Shown: positions 8,264 through 19,861, numbered from the stretch's first letter. The stretch is 64,000 nt of DNA from Betaproteobacteria bacterium (GCA_004293675.1 READ01000010.1:62001-126000), one strand, 5' to 3'. The notes: generated by a model not told the origin, from the letters alone. A program made the numbers and translations.

Positions 8264-9009
8264 AGAGTGATTCCTTTCTGGCTGAGCAGGCCTTGTAGGG
8301 CTTGCACCGCGCGGGAGCAGTGTGTCTTCACGCTTCCCTCCGAGCACCCCATGATGGAGGCGGTTTCGGCAGTGTCATGGTCCTCCCAGTAACGCAGCAG
8401 GAACGCTTGTCGTTGACGTGCGGGCAGCTTGGTGAGCGCCTCTTCAATAGCGCCCATCGATTCGGCTTGCTCCAGCGCGGCGAGCGGCTGATCGCGGCCG
8501 ACTGCACTGTCTTGCGTTTCCAAAAATTCGAGCGGGTCGAAGTCCTCGTCGGCATTGGCACCGCCGAGGCTGGAAAAATTTGTGGTGTACTGCGCGCGCG
8601 TTTTGGTGCGGCGAAAATGGTCAAGAATCGTGTTTTGCAAGATACGCGTGAAGAGCATAGGTAGCTCCGCCGCAGGCTTGTCGGCGTAGTTTTCCGTCAG
8701 CTTCATCATCGAATCTTGAACGATGTCAGCAGCGGCGTCGTCATCGCGGGTAGTGAACGCAGCGTGTTTAAACGCACGACGCTCTACCGAGGCGAGAAAC
8801 GCGTTGATTTCAGTGGCCTGAGCCAGAGTGGGGCCTTTCTTGATCGGCTTTGACGCTGCGGTGAGCGTGGCCGTTTTGTTCCGTTTCGAGATTATAGGTA
8901 GCAAGCCTATCGTTTGTGGCAGCGCGCCAGCAGCGGCGCTCATGGCGCGCACTGTGTCGTTAATAACTGCTGTGCCGCGAAATACTGCGGCCGATTGCAA
9001 AGCGTTCAT
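8260..9009 (-). CDS. ECF-type RNA polymerase sigma factor
   Basis: The 249-residue product carries sigma-70 region 2 (about residues 70-135: DAAADIVQDSMMKLTENY, MLFTRILQNTILDHFRRTKT) and region 4 (about 185-240: IEEALTKLPARQRQAFLLRYWEDHDTAE split over the helix, then GCSEGSVKTHCSRAVQAL as the recognition helix). The frame is open to 9258. I placed the start at ATG 9009 because it is preceded by GGACGGTGGA and the upstream part has no coding character. The N-terminal 55 residues are unusually long, so ATG 8949 remains possible. It heads the operon with DUF3619 and DUF3106. Confidence 0.85.
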   Translation of the reverse strand: MNALQSAAVFRGTAVINDTVRAMSAAAGALPQTIGLLPIISKRNKTATLTAASKPIKKGPTLAQATEINAFLASVERRAFKHAAFTTRDDDAAADIVQDSMMKLTENYADKPAAELPMLFTRILQNTILDHFRRTKTRAQYTTNFSSLGGANADEDFDPLEFLETQDSAVGRDQPLAALEQAESMGAIEEALTKLPARQRQAFLLRYWEDHDTAETASIMGCSEGSVKTHCSRAVQALQGLLSQKGITL

Positions 9010-9333
9010 TCCACCGTCCCTGAAGGAGAACACCGAGACATCTCGATGTTGCAGTAACGCAGCTGTGAGGATGTGGATGACGGGATAGGGGAAAACGTGG
9101 AAGGGTCGGGGGCAACGGCAGAACCGCCGCCTTGAATGACTCTGAACACGCTTCGGCGCGACCCAGGTCAGCCGAAGCGATGGGTGTGTGCAACTATTTC
9201 TTTTTAGGCCCTTCGAAACGGCGCTTTGAGAGAAGATAGTTACGGTTTCAAAAGACAATAAAAATGGGCCCGAAGGCCCATTTCATTTGGCATTGATCTA
9301 AAAAGATGTTGCCAAAACTTCTCGTCGAGGCAA
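9010..9333. other. Gap upstream of the sigma-factor gene
   Basis: No gene is seen. The minus strand is open but lacks codon character until 9009. The interval should hold the sigma operon promoter, though I see no clear consensus, and near its far end the terminator of the lipase gene (9262-9283). Confidence 0.4.
9262..9283 (-). terminator. Rho-independent terminator of the lipase-like gene
   Basis: AAATGGGCC and GGCCCATTT form a perfect 9-bp stem around CGAA. On the minus strand the stem has a TTCG loop and is followed by TTTTTATTG, a good U-tract. It lies 50 bp after the stop of the minus-strand hydrolase gene. Confidence 0.85.
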
Positions 9334-10800
9334 TTACTGGCCGGCGGCGAGCACGCTTTGGAAGAAGCCGCGTGTTGCAATATTGCAGAACGGTGGAACC
9401 AGTCCGCCGTGATACGCCTGCACCACTTTTTCCGCGGGGCTTGCGCCCGGTGCAGCAGGATCGGCAGCAGTTGCGGCTTTGGCAGCAGCAAATGCACCGG
9501 CCAAAGCAGGGCCCACCGTTGCGGCATTTTCCACATCAAACACACGAACCAGCGCGCCGGCGCCGCGGGTGCTGAACGCCGTAGCCGCATCGGCCATGTT
9601 GGTCGCGTAGACGGTCGGATCGGCCGCGCCTGTGCACATCGAAACGGGTCGAGTCGGTGTCCAGCCAAGCGTCAAATCGTTTTTGGCGGCCGCTGCCCAC
9701 AGGGGGTGGGTTGGCGTCGTCAAAATGGTCTGACGGTAGCTCTGATTGATCAGGTTAGGCGTGCCAACACCTGCAGCGAACAGGGCGTTCAGGCCAGGAT
9801 CGGCAGTAACGAGTGGTCCCGACGCAAACAGATACGGAGGAAGTTTGCCGCTGGTAAACAAGCCGTTGAAGGTGAGCGTTGCAGTGGGCAACAGCGATTC
9901 AATGCCGGTCGCGTAAGCGGCTTCGTAGGCCTCTGATGGCGAGGTGTACATGTTGCCGTAGGATTTCTGCCAGCTGGTAAAGATCAGCGGAGCGAATACC
10001 GTGGCTCCAGCGTTTACGCCGCCGGCAAAAATGGTCTGCACAGTCTTAACCATAGAGTAAGGACCAGCCATGGCACCCAGAGCCGTCACGCTGAATTCGC
10101 CGCTGTAGGTTGGCGATTGCATGGCTTTCATCGTGGCCATCGCAACGTGTCCGCCCTGCGAGTAGCCGGAAATAAAGAGCTTGTTCGAAGCGTTTGCGCC
10201 GATAGTCGGGAACGCTTTACGAGCGGCCCGAAGCGCGTCGATCATGTCATTGCTTTGCTGCTCTCCGTTTAGGTACGGGTGGTAAGGAAGCGTGGAGGAT
10301 TCGTAACCGGCGTAGCTTGAACCAACCACGATGAAGCCCTGAGCGGCGTACATGGCGGCAATCAGTGCGGTTTCACTGTTGGCGGGGCTGGCAAAGTTGT
10401 AGTTCTTTTCAACCGTTGTGCCATGCGCATAGAGCAGCACGGGGCGAGGGCCTGTGCAGGCTGCGTCGGTGCCCGACGGCACCATGATGCCAGCGCTGGC
10501 GTTGGTGGGCTCGTTGGCGCCGCCCACGGTGTTGTATTGCATGTAGTGGAATGTCACGCCGCACTTAGGTGCGCCGGCAGCACCGAGCAAACCGCGGCCA
10601 GAGGCCGATGCCGACAGCACGGCGGTGTAATCAGCAGCGGTTGGAAACGCTGCCAACACTGCCGGTGAATTCGCAACGATCGTGCCGCGCGCCGTTGATA
10701 AATCAATCGTGGGCCCCGACGAAACATCGCCGCCACTGCCGCAAGCCGTCAGAACCGCGGCCGAGAGTGCCGCCATCGCCAGTGAATAAGTTGTTTTCAT
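9334..10800 (-). CDS. Secreted lipase/esterase-like lipoprotein (alpha/beta hydrolase)
   Basis: The 488-residue product from ATG 10800 has an AGGAGGAATC ribosome site directly upstream, which decides the start against a longer open frame. It begins with a lipoprotein signal (MKTTYSLAMAALSAAVLTAC, lipid Cys20). The hydrolase core shows LLYAHGT (about residues 122-128, oxyanion region), GFIVVGSSYAGYESS, and the nucleophile elbow GYSQGG with Ser214; the acid and His would lie in the C-terminal half. The overall form is that of secretory lipases and polyester or ester hydrolases. It is monocistronic, with its own terminator. The substrate is unknown. Confidence 0.82.
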   Translation of the reverse strand: MKTTYSLAMAALSAAVLTACGSGGDVSSGPTIDLSTARGTIVANSPAVLAAFPTAADYTAVLSASASGRGLLGAAGAPKCGVTFHYMQYNTVGGANEPTNASAGIMVPSGTDAACTGPRPVLLYAHGTTVEKNYNFASPANSETALIAAMYAAQGFIVVGSSYAGYESSTLPYHPYLNGEQQSNDMIDALRAARKAFPTIGANASNKLFISGYSQGGHVAMATMKAMQSPTYSGEFSVTALGAMAGPYSMVKTVQTIFAGGVNAGATVFAPLIFTSWQKSYGNMYTSPSEAYEAAYATGIESLLPTATLTFNGLFTSGKLPPYLFASGPLVTADPGLNALFAAGVGTPNLINQSYRQTILTTPTHPLWAAAAKNDLTLGWTPTRPVSMCTGAADPTVYATNMADAATAFSTRGAGALVRVFDVENAATVGPALAGAFAAAKAATAADPAAPGASPAEKVVQAYHGGLVPPFCNIATRGFFQSVLAAGQ

Positions 10801-10966
10801 GATTCCTCCTTGGACGTAATTTGAATAGCCGTAAGAGCCCAATAGTAGGGCTTCGCGGCCCAAGTTGCCAGCATCGCTCGTGGCGCGCAGCGTTTGAATT
10901 ATTGGTTTGTCGCTCTGGCGCAACCGAGTCGCTGGCTGCATCGCTCCGACGCCGGATCGCGGCCAG

Positions 10967-13084
<2,118 letters not shown>

Positions 13085-13118
13085 TTAAGTCTCTACCGGC
13101 GGACCGTAGTCTCGTGCC

Positions 13119-13988
13119 ATGAAAACCATTTCCATTCAGACCAGCGACGGTCATCGCCTCAACGCGACGCTCTATGAACCGTTGCCATCGTTGGGTGCGC
13201 CGAGCAAGGCAGTGCTTGTGGTGTGCGCCATGGGTGTGCCGCAGCGTTTTTACCGTGCACTGTGCGAGTGGCTGAGTGAACGGGGATGTCTGGCGATGAC
13301 CTTTGACTACCGGGGCATGGGCTTGTCGCGGCAGGGCTCGCTTCGCGACTTGTCCGCAGACATCTTGACCTGGGCCGAGAACGACACCGCAGCGGCGCTG
13401 ACGCATTTGGCGAAGCTCTCTGGAGAGACCCCTATCACTTGGTTGGGACACAGTTTAGGTGGGCAGATATTCGCCTTTGCGCTCAATGCGGTATCGCCCG
13501 ATATCGCCGCTCGCGTCAAGCGAGTGAGTTACTTGGCTGCCGGTTCAGGTTACTGGAGAGAAAACGCAGCACCCACTAAGCGCCGAAGCTGGCTTTTTTG
13601 GTTTGTGCTGGGGCCTGTGTTAACGCCACTTTTTGGCTATTGGCCGGGCGCTAAATTGGGGATTGTGGGCGATTTGCCACGCGGCGTTTTTACACAGTGG
13701 AAAGCGTGGTGTCTGAACCGTGAATACGCGTTCGGCGTGCTGCCAGCGCGGTACCGAGCCATGGCCAAATCGATGGCCATCCCGATTCATTGCATTTCGT
13801 TTACTGACGATGAAATGATGTCGCTCGAAAACATCGAGTCACTGAAGAATTGCTACCCGGCGGAGCGGATGAGCTCGCTGCGCTTGACACCCGGTGAATT
13901 GGGCGTTAAGCGGGTGGGTCATTTTGGACCGTTTCGCGCGCAGCTGCGTGATTCACTGTGGGAGCGCTACGTTTGGCCGACGCTGTAG
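13119..13988 (+). CDS. Alpha/beta hydrolase, serine-aminopeptidase-like
   Basis: The 289-residue cytosolic protein starts MKTISIQTSDGHRLNATLYE. It has the hydrolase features VLVVCAMGVPQRFY, FDYRGMGLS (residues 62-70) and the nucleophile elbow GHSLGG with Ser112; VGHFGPF near the end likely provides the catalytic His. It resembles the COG4757-type predicted hydrolases, whose substrate is unknown. It is convergent with the S41 protease gene, only 15 bp away, with a palindrome across its stop codon. Divergence from fadH may mean a shared promoter region. Confidence 0.82.
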   Translation: MKTISIQTSDGHRLNATLYEPLPSLGAPSKAVLVVCAMGVPQRFYRALCEWLSERGCLAMTFDYRGMGLSRQGSLRDLSADILTWAENDTAAALTHLAKLSGETPITWLGHSLGGQIFAFALNAVSPDIAARVKRVSYLAAGSGYWRENAAPTKRRSWLFWFVLGPVLTPLFGYWPGAKLGIVGDLPRGVFTQWKAWCLNREYAFGVLPARYRAMAKSMAIPIHCISFTDDEMMSLENIESLKNCYPAERMSSLRLTPGELGVKRVGHFGPFRAQLRDSLWERYVWPTL

Positions 13989-13994
13989 CGTCGG
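13977..13994. terminator. Palindrome over the stop codon between convergent genes
   Basis: CCGACGC and GCGTCGG pair around TGTA. The hairpin includes the hydrolase TAG stop (13986-13988) and ends 10 bp before the S41 gene stop. It is symmetrical, so it could act in both directions, but neither side has a T-run, making intrinsic termination doubtful. Confidence 0.4.
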
Positions 13995-14003
13995 CATTGC
14001 GCG

Positions 14004-16070
14004 CTATTCGGTGACGTATTCGATCGGTTTCATTGGCATTGTCTGTGCGGCCCCGCGGACCGCGCTAAAACCAGCACTACCGGTCGGAGTTTTGAGCGCG
14101 ATGCTTCGCAGAGCGCTTCGGGCGCGCACCGCATCGGCAAGCGGCCCAACCTCGGCCGAAGCCTCAGCGCGTTTGGCGCTGCTGGCCGTCACGGCCGGGC
14201 ATACGCCGGTGTTTCGGAAGTTCAGCGCCGCCGCCAAACGCTTCTCGGTCGGCGAACCCAGATCTTTAGTCAGATCGTCGGCCACCACACAACGCGGCGC
14301 GAAACCGCTGATGTAATCGCCTACGCCTTTTTGATTCACGGTGGTGAATTGGATGGTGTAGAAGCTATTGCCGCAGTTGTCCTCACGCGAGAAACCATAG
14401 GGTTTGCCGCAGGACGTTTCACCGATCAAAATCACTTCAACATCAATGCCTTTGAGCCCATTGATAAACGATTCTGTGGCCGAGCAGCTGCCCGCGCCCG
14501 TGAGCACATAAACACGCCCTAGATTGAGCGTGGGTAACTGCTGATCGGCAGTGGTGCCACCGCGCCCGGAAGTCGTGCTGTAGAACGGATAGTTATCCTG
14601 CGTCTCCTTGTCGTTGGGCTTCAATCCCGAGTAAACCTTGCCGTTGCTGCGCGCTGCGCCAGCCACCATGTAGGCCAACTGCGACGAAATGTAGATGTAG
14701 CCGCCGCCGTTGTAGCGCATGTCAACCACCAGATCGTTGATGGCGCCATTTCGCAGGCCGGTAATCGCGTTAATGATGTCTTGCTCGACGGTGAACGCGT
14801 TAAACGTCGTCAACGCGAAGTAGCCCACGCGACCCGTGGGCGTTGTGATGATCGAAGAAATCGGTACGCTCTGCGTTTGCAGTGATTCTGCGGCAAGCGT
14901 CACATTTCGAGTGCTGGGGCCGTCGGCCGGTTGAAACGCGAAGCTCGTGAGGGTGCCCGCGACTGATGGAAAGAGCGCGGCGTTAAACGAGGCTGTGTTG
15001 GTGCCGTTCACAAAGTCTAGGCCGTTGATCTGCAGCAATTTGTCGCCGCGCTTGACCCCCGCGAGTGCGGCGGGCGAATTTGGCGTGATTACGGCCACCA
15101 CCCAGTTTCTTGGCGCTGTGTTGCGGATCGGCTCCCAATCGATGCCGTACGACAATTCGATACCAGCGCTGCCCGATTCGGCCGCCGCCGTGCTTTGGGT
15201 AAAGTGGAACTCGTCTTTGTCGCGAACGACGCCCGGGGACTTGATTGAATTGCTCTTGGCGAATGTCTTTAGCACCGGAAAGTAATTGAGCGCGGTGGAA
15301 TAGTTTGCCGGATCGCGCTGTTCGATTTCGCGATACCAAAGGTAGGTCTCGTCGGTGAACGAGCGCAGAAACAGCTTTTCATCGCTGACCGTGCCCAGCG
15401 TGTCGGGGTAGGGTACGCCAGTGACTGGGCTCGAGCCGACCCGTGGTGCGGCGCATTTGTCGCCGTAGGTCGATGATGGGGCAAAGGTTGGGCGCGGCGT
15501 TTCGTCCGTCGCGGTGGTCACACAAAATACGGCATTTTCGCTCGTCCAACCACGCCGGGTCATCGTGTCATAACTTGCTCGGCTGACGGTGTAGCGATGG
15601 TTGGGGATGTCGACGGGTGAATTGCGGCGCAGCGATCGGTACACCGCAATCGGCGCTGAAGCAGGGCAAACACCGCTTGCATTGGGCTTTTGAACGGCGA
15701 AATCGAGCCCCTCAGAGAAAAAAGTCGGATCGCCGAAACTCGCCACGAGCTGGCAGTCGGCGGGCAGTCCATAAAAGTGCGACGAGAAGCCCGACGGCGA
15801 CAGCGCGATCTCATATCGGCACACCGATTCGAGCGGTGCAGCGCTTCCCTGCGCGGTGACGGCTGCGAACGACATCCCTGTGCGGCGGAAATCCGAAATG
15901 GCATCCAGCGCTGTTTGTTCAGTCGCTCGTCCCGTCAAAAAGTACGCTGCGACCTTCGAGTTGTAGTACTCAACGACGGTCACCGGTGTTTGGGCTGACA
16001 CGCTCGTCAGCGAGGCTGAGAGCATCAGCGTCGAAGCCAAGCCGAGGAAGGCGCGAGCGAGTTTTTTCAT
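14004..16070 (-). CDS. Secreted S41 family peptidase with PDZ domain and N-terminal repeat domain
   Basis: The 688-residue product has a signal peptide (MKKLARAFLGLASTLMLSAS..., cleavage near VSA-QT). Residues about 27-185 form a Tyr/Phe-rich domain of the DUF5648 type (VVEYYNSKVAAYFLTG, SSHFYGLPADC, NHRYTVSRASYDTMTRRGW). A PDZ domain (about 330-390, AALAGVKRGDKLLQINGLDF) and an S41 catalytic domain (about 415-620) follow. The latter includes VVDMRYNGGGYI and the nucleophile region GAGSCSATESF. S41 enzymes are C-terminal processing proteases; here export suggests a periplasmic or secreted role. The ending is low complexity (Ala/Lys/Glu). It is monocistronic, with no clear promoter seen. Confidence 0.88.
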   Translation of the reverse strand: MKKLARAFLGLASTLMLSASLTSVSAQTPVTVVEYYNSKVAAYFLTGRATEQTALDAISDFRRTGMSFAAVTAQGSAAPLESVCRYEIALSPSGFSSHFYGLPADCQLVASFGDPTFFSEGLDFAVQKPNASGVCPASAPIAVYRSLRRNSPVDIPNHRYTVSRASYDTMTRRGWTSENAVFCVTTATDETPRPTFAPSSTYGDKCAAPRVGSSPVTGVPYPDTLGTVSDEKLFLRSFTDETYLWYREIEQRDPANYSTALNYFPVLKTFAKSNSIKSPGVVRDKDEFHFTQSTAAAESGSAGIELSYGIDWEPIRNTAPRNWVVAVITPNSPAALAGVKRGDKLLQINGLDFVNGTNTASFNAALFPSVAGTLTSFAFQPADGPSTRNVTLAAESLQTQSVPISSIITTPTGRVGYFALTTFNAFTVEQDIINAITGLRNGAINDLVVDMRYNGGGYIYISSQLAYMVAGAARSNGKVYSGLKPNDKETQDNYPFYSTTSGRGGTTADQQLPTLNLGRVYVLTGAGSCSATESFINGLKGIDVEVILIGETSCGKPYGFSREDNCGNSFYTIQFTTVNQKGVGDYISGFAPRCVVADDLTKDLGSPTEKRLAAALNFRNTGVCPAVTASSAKRAEASAEVGPLADAVRARSALRSIALKTPTGSAGFSAVRGAAQTMPMKPIEYVTE

Positions 16071-16285
16071 CTTGAAATTCGTTTTCGTAAGAGGAGAAGT
16101 GAGGCTATTGTTGCCGAAAATATGACAACGTCAAGTTCCGAAGGCATCGAGCTGACGAATGACGAATTGACCGTGCTGAGTCACGAATCGCGCTACGCCG
16201 CTTTGAATGTTGGCAGATTAATCTGTGTCGAGCCCAATGTCTTGGCGGCATCCCGAAATACTGACCGCAACGATCGACTCAAAGT

Positions 16286-17293
16286 TCAAAGCTCGAACGT
16301 CACGCAGAGACCGGCATGATCGCTCGCGGCGTTGTGCGCGTAGCCCACGGTCGGATAGCGTTCGCCCTTGTGTTGCTTGCACTTGAGCGAAATGCCTTTG
16401 CGATTGATTTCGCGGTCAACTCGTTTCAATGACGGCGCGTGCAAGATGTAATCAAGTCGCGACACGTCTTGTTTGACCATAAAGAAGTGCGTCCAGCGCT
16501 CTGCGGCGGGCAGATCGGCGAACGCATCATCGAGTCCGCATTGCAGCACCGGTGCGATGCTGTGGCCGCGTTCCGGGTGGGTGTCGTCGACGTTTAAGTC
16601 GCCAAAGACAATCGGATGTTTGCCGGCAGCGAGCGCTTGTTCTGCGAGTTCGGCCACGCGGGTCGCCTGCCGGAGGCGAAGCTCATCGGGTGCCAGCGCG
16701 TCGCGTCGACCGCTTCGGTTGCCGCCCTGAGATTTGAAGTGATTGGCCATGAAGGTGACGACCTTGCCGTTGATTTCCAAATCGAGTTCTAAGCAGTCGC
16801 GCGAGAAGAGGGCGTTTCGCGCTTGATATACCGGCCCATCGTCGTCGTTGGTCACGCCCCATTCAACGCTTTGTCCGGGCTCGAGCGTTTCATGCGTGTG
16901 CGTTCGAATGCCCAGCACCTTGGCTTCGAAGCCTTTGCGGATGCAAATTGCCACATCGATGCCGCGACCGTCGTTACCTTCGATCATGAACATGCCATCG
17001 AAATAATGCGACAGATACTGCTGATTGAAAATGCGCATCGCTTCTAGGTTTTCCACCTCAGACACGCCCAAAATATCGGGCTGCATGTCGAGGATGACGC
17101 GCGCCGTGTTGTCGCGTTGCATGCCGGCCAGCGCCACGTTGCCGTCGCCTTGGTTGCCCGCGCCGTGCTCAAGCGCGGTCACCCCCACGGCGATGACTTG
17201 TCGGTCGTACGACAGACCTTCGGCATCGGGCTGCGCAAAGGCGTAGCGCGTGAACAGATTTTCAACATTGAACCAACCGACTCGCATTTGCAT
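16286..17293 (-). CDS. Endonuclease/exonuclease/phosphatase family protein
   Basis: The 335-residue product opens MQMRVGWFNVENLFTRYAF, with the catalytic Asn of the fold. It continues with LGVSEVENLEAMRIFN (metal-binding Glu), ANHFKSQGG (His), FGDLNVDDTHPE (Asp/Asn) and ends ASDHAGLCVTFEL (Asp-His pair). This is the DNase I/exonuclease III-like phosphodiesterase fold, with no signal peptide, so it is cytosolic. An in-frame TTG at 17314 adds seven residues, and I prefer ATG 17293. It follows the peptide-binding protein gene on the same strand with a hairpin in between. Whether it cuts DNA, lipid or another phosphodiester cannot be told. Confidence 0.88.
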   Translation of the reverse strand: MQMRVGWFNVENLFTRYAFAQPDAEGLSYDRQVIAVGVTALEHGAGNQGDGNVALAGMQRDNTARVILDMQPDILGVSEVENLEAMRIFNQQYLSHYFDGMFMIEGNDGRGIDVAICIRKGFEAKVLGIRTHTHETLEPGQSVEWGVTNDDDGPVYQARNALFSRDCLELDLEINGKVVTFMANHFKSQGGNRSGRRDALAPDELRLRQATRVAELAEQALAAGKHPIVFGDLNVDDTHPERGHSIAPVLQCGLDDAFADLPAAERWTHFFMVKQDVSRLDYILHAPSLKRVDREINRKGISLKCKQHKGERYPTVGYAHNAASDHAGLCVTFEL

Positions 17294-17319
17294 GATGTTT
17301 TCGCTGCGCTCCAAATGAA

Positions 17320-17342
17320 ACAGGCCGCATTATGCGGCCTGT
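17320..17342 (-). terminator. Strong hairpin after the peptide-binding protein gene
   Basis: ACAGGCCGCA and TGCGGCCTGT form a perfect 10-bp stem with a 3-nt loop, 27 bp beyond the stop codon. On the minus strand it is followed by TTCATTTGG, a weak U-tract, so it is probably a terminator or attenuator before the next gene. Confidence 0.65.
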
Positions 17343-17369
17343 GTTCATCGAACGATTCGTATCAATCAA

Positions 17370-18941
17370 TTACTTGATGGTGATCCAATCCCATTCGAGC
17401 CAGTTGTCGGGGCGATGCGCGGCTGTGAGGTTCGAGCGAGCCGCCCACGGAATCACTTGACGATGCAGCGGTAGATGATTGATCTCTTCGTTGTGTGCGC
17501 GAAGTGCGGTCAAAATCTGCGCTTTACGCTTCACTGGATCAGCCTCTTTACTTGATGCAGCGGCGGCTTGATCGAGCTTGTCGTTTTTGTAGTTGCCGTA
17601 GTTGTAGTCGCCGATTCCACCGGGCGCGCGGTTACGCAAAACGGGCGTCATCGTGGTCTCTGCGTCGGTAATCGCACCGCCCCAGCCGAGCATGTACATC
17701 GATGTGTCAAGCTTTTCCAGACGTGGGAAATGGATAGCGCGTGGCTGTGCGTCGAGCCTGATCTTCACGCCAATCTGTGCCCACATCGCGGCGAGTGCTT
17801 GGCAAATTTTCTCGTCGTTAATGTAGCGATTGTTCGGGCAGTGCAGCGTGACTTCAAAGCCCTGTGGGTAGCCCGCGTCGGCCATCAGTTTTTTCGCTGC
17901 GGCCACATCAAACGGCAGACGCTTTTCAAGCGCAGCGTCGTTGTAGGCACCCAGCGGAGAAACAGTGATGCCTCCGGTGGGGAAGGCTTGTCCGCGCATC
18001 AGCTTGGTCTTCATCGTTTCGATGTCGATTGACTGATAAAGGGCTTGGCGTACGCGCTTGTCTTTGAACGGATTTTTGCCCTTGACGTTTGAGTACAGCA
18101 ACTCGTCACGGGCTTGATCCATGCCAATGAAGATTATGCGGTTTTCTTGACCCTTGATGACCTTGGTATTGGGCGTCTTTTCTAGGCGCTCCAAATCCTG
18201 CGGCGGCGGATCGAGGACGAAATCCACCTCGCCCGAGACGAGTGCGGCCACACGTGTGGCGTCGGCCTTAATCGGCGTGAACGTCACCGAGCTGATGTTG
18301 CCTTCGCGCTTACCCCACCAACCTTCGAACGCCTTGTAAACGGTCTTCACATCAGGTTGACGCGAAATCAGGCGGAATGGCCCAGTGCCGTTGGCGTTCA
18401 TCGCCGTGTGTTTTTCTTCTTTTTCCTTGAAGTTTTGCGGCGTGGTGGCGTTGTTTTTCTCGCTCCATGCTTTGTTCATGATTTGAACGGTTGCCAGGTG
18501 ATCCAAGAAAATCGGATTGACGGCGGCGAGCTTGAATTCAACCGTCGTGGCGTCAATTTTCTTGGGCGTACCGACCACGTTGGCGTACACGCGAATTTGG
18601 GAGTTGGGATGCTTGGCGCGCTCAACGGAATACACCACGTCTTCGGGCGTCAAGATCGATCCATCGTGGAATTTCACGTTTTGGCGAAGCTTGAAGCGCC
18701 ACGTCAAATCGTCGATCTGCTTCCATTCGGTAGCCAACGCCGGGGCGAGCGCGAGTTTTTTGTCGCGTTTCATCAATGTTTCGTACACCTGGCCATTCAT
18801 CGAATTGGTCAAGCCTTCGTTTTGCGAATGTGGATCCATGGTCAATGGATCACCGGCAGACGCCCAACGAAGCGGCGTGGCAATTGAGCCTGCAGAAATC
18901 AAGGCCGCAGACAGCGCGGCGGCAACAAACAGTCGTTTCAT
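17370..18941 (-). CDS. ABC transporter substrate-binding protein, peptide/nickel (family 5)
   Basis: The 523-residue product has a signal peptide (MKRLFVAAALSAALISAGSIA). Family 5 features follow: LRWASAGDPLTMDPHSQNE at the mature N-terminus, WRFKLRQNVKFHDGSILTPEDVVYS in the middle of lobe I (about residues 78-102), and VRQALYQSIDIETM before lobe II. These periplasmic proteins deliver oligopeptides, dipeptides or metal chelates to an ABC importer. No permease or ATPase gene is near, so it is an orphan receptor that probably shares a transporter encoded elsewhere. It is followed by a hairpin and the EEP-family gene. Confidence 0.93.
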   Translation of the reverse strand: MKRLFVAAALSAALISAGSIATPLRWASAGDPLTMDPHSQNEGLTNSMNGQVYETLMKRDKKLALAPALATEWKQIDDLTWRFKLRQNVKFHDGSILTPEDVVYSVERAKHPNSQIRVYANVVGTPKKIDATTVEFKLAAVNPIFLDHLATVQIMNKAWSEKNNATTPQNFKEKEEKHTAMNANGTGPFRLISRQPDVKTVYKAFEGWWGKREGNISSVTFTPIKADATRVAALVSGEVDFVLDPPPQDLERLEKTPNTKVIKGQENRIIFIGMDQARDELLYSNVKGKNPFKDKRVRQALYQSIDIETMKTKLMRGQAFPTGGITVSPLGAYNDAALEKRLPFDVAAAKKLMADAGYPQGFEVTLHCPNNRYINDEKICQALAAMWAQIGVKIRLDAQPRAIHFPRLEKLDTSMYMLGWGGAITDAETTMTPVLRNRAPGGIGDYNYGNYKNDKLDQAAAASSKEADPVKRKAQILTALRAHNEEINHLPLHRQVIPWAARSNLTAAHRPDNWLEWDWITIK

Positions 18942-19177
18942 GGAACGGATTCCTCTGGTAATTTGAAGACCCGGTGAGTGTAGCGATGTTTGTGCCAGCC
19001 GTGACTAGGGCAAACGAAGAGCGACGGTCAGCGTGGCCATATGTCGGGTGCTGTGTTGTCCGGCGGGACTGCGGAGAACGCTAGCCTTTGCGGAGACGTG
19101 GCGGCGGCCGTACGGCGGCGGTTTGTCGGTGTGTTGATCGCTTTGTGCAAAAAAGCCGAGTGTGTTTCTGTGACAAA

Positions 19178-19295
19178 CAGCTTTATCACCGAATGCCCTA
19201 TGAAATATGGGTTAAACGCAAATTAATCAATTCTTTGAAAATAATTGGCGATTCGTGAAAGCCCTTTATTCATAGGGCTTTCAACGGTAAAGCCA
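19178..19295. repeat. AT-rich two-hairpin repeat element, copy B
   Basis: The left module starts AGCTTTATCACCGAATGCCC and pairs internally (CCCTAT/ATATGGG). The right module, read inverted, starts GGCTTTACCGTTGAAAGCCC with a perfect 8-bp stem AAAGCCCT/AGGGCTTT. Compared with copies A and D the stem changes CGCC/GGCG to GCCC/GGGC on both sides, a paired substitution. It lies in the 398-bp gap (18942-19339) upstream of the peptide-binding protein gene and downstream of the next minus-strand gene. The remainder of that gap shows nothing recognisable. Confidence 0.75.
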
Positions 19296-19339
19296 TCGCT
19301 ATATCTCCAATCCGCATCGTTACCCTGCCAAGCCGCGCT

Positions 19340-19861
19340 CTACAGCGGTAGACGACGCAGCTTCGGTAGTTTTGCGCGAATGTCGGCGTACGCTTTGTCG
19401 CGTGGCGACACGGTCACCCGAAGCTCGATGATTGCGCCGTTTCGCAGGTAGTGCAACGTGGCGTTGGTCAGATCACCTTGATTGTCTTGCCACGCCGCAC
19501 CGTCTGCGTCGCCCGGAACGGGCGTGAGCTTGCCCGCCATCATTTTGAAGCTCGTCGCGTTGTAGGGATTTTTGGGGTCATCCATCACCGTTTGATTGAG
19601 CCACAGTGCGGGCTTGGTCACGTCGGAGTTCGTGTAGCGACATGAAACCAACTTGCCGCCGGTAAAGGCCATCTCTTTGCCGGGCGTCGCTGCCGATACA
19701 TCAATGCCCAGCCCTTGTTTCACCTCGGCCACGGTGAACGGACAGGACGGACTGGTTTGCGCAATTGCGACATTGGCAGATACAGCAAGGACTGTGGCAA
19801 CTGCGGTCGCCACCAAGGGCAACGCAGCGTTGAACCAGCGAACAGAAAGCGAAAAATTCAT
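19340..19861 (-). CDS. Exported hypothetical protein
   Basis: The 173-residue product starts at the ATG 6 nt after AGGAG; ATG 19864 is too close to it. It has a long signal peptide (residues about 1-35, ending VAIAQT). The mature domain of about 135 residues begins SCPFTVAEVKQGLGIDV and has two cysteines (SCPF and VSCRYTN) that could form a disulfide. It also has several short beta-like stretches (ALWLNQTVMDD, ATLHYLRNGAIIELRVTVSP). The overall look is of a small periplasmic solute- or inhibitor-type domain, but I recognise no family. It is followed by repeat copy B and preceded by the glycine-rich protein gene on the same strand. Confidence 0.65.
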   Translation of the reverse strand: MNFSLSVRWFNAALPLVATAVATVLAVSANVAIAQTSPSCPFTVAEVKQGLGIDVSAATPGKEMAFTGGKLVSCRYTNSDVTKPALWLNQTVMDDPKNPYNATSFKMMAGKLTPVPGDADGAAWQDNQGDLTNATLHYLRNGAIIELRVTVSPRDKAYADIRAKLPKLRRLPL

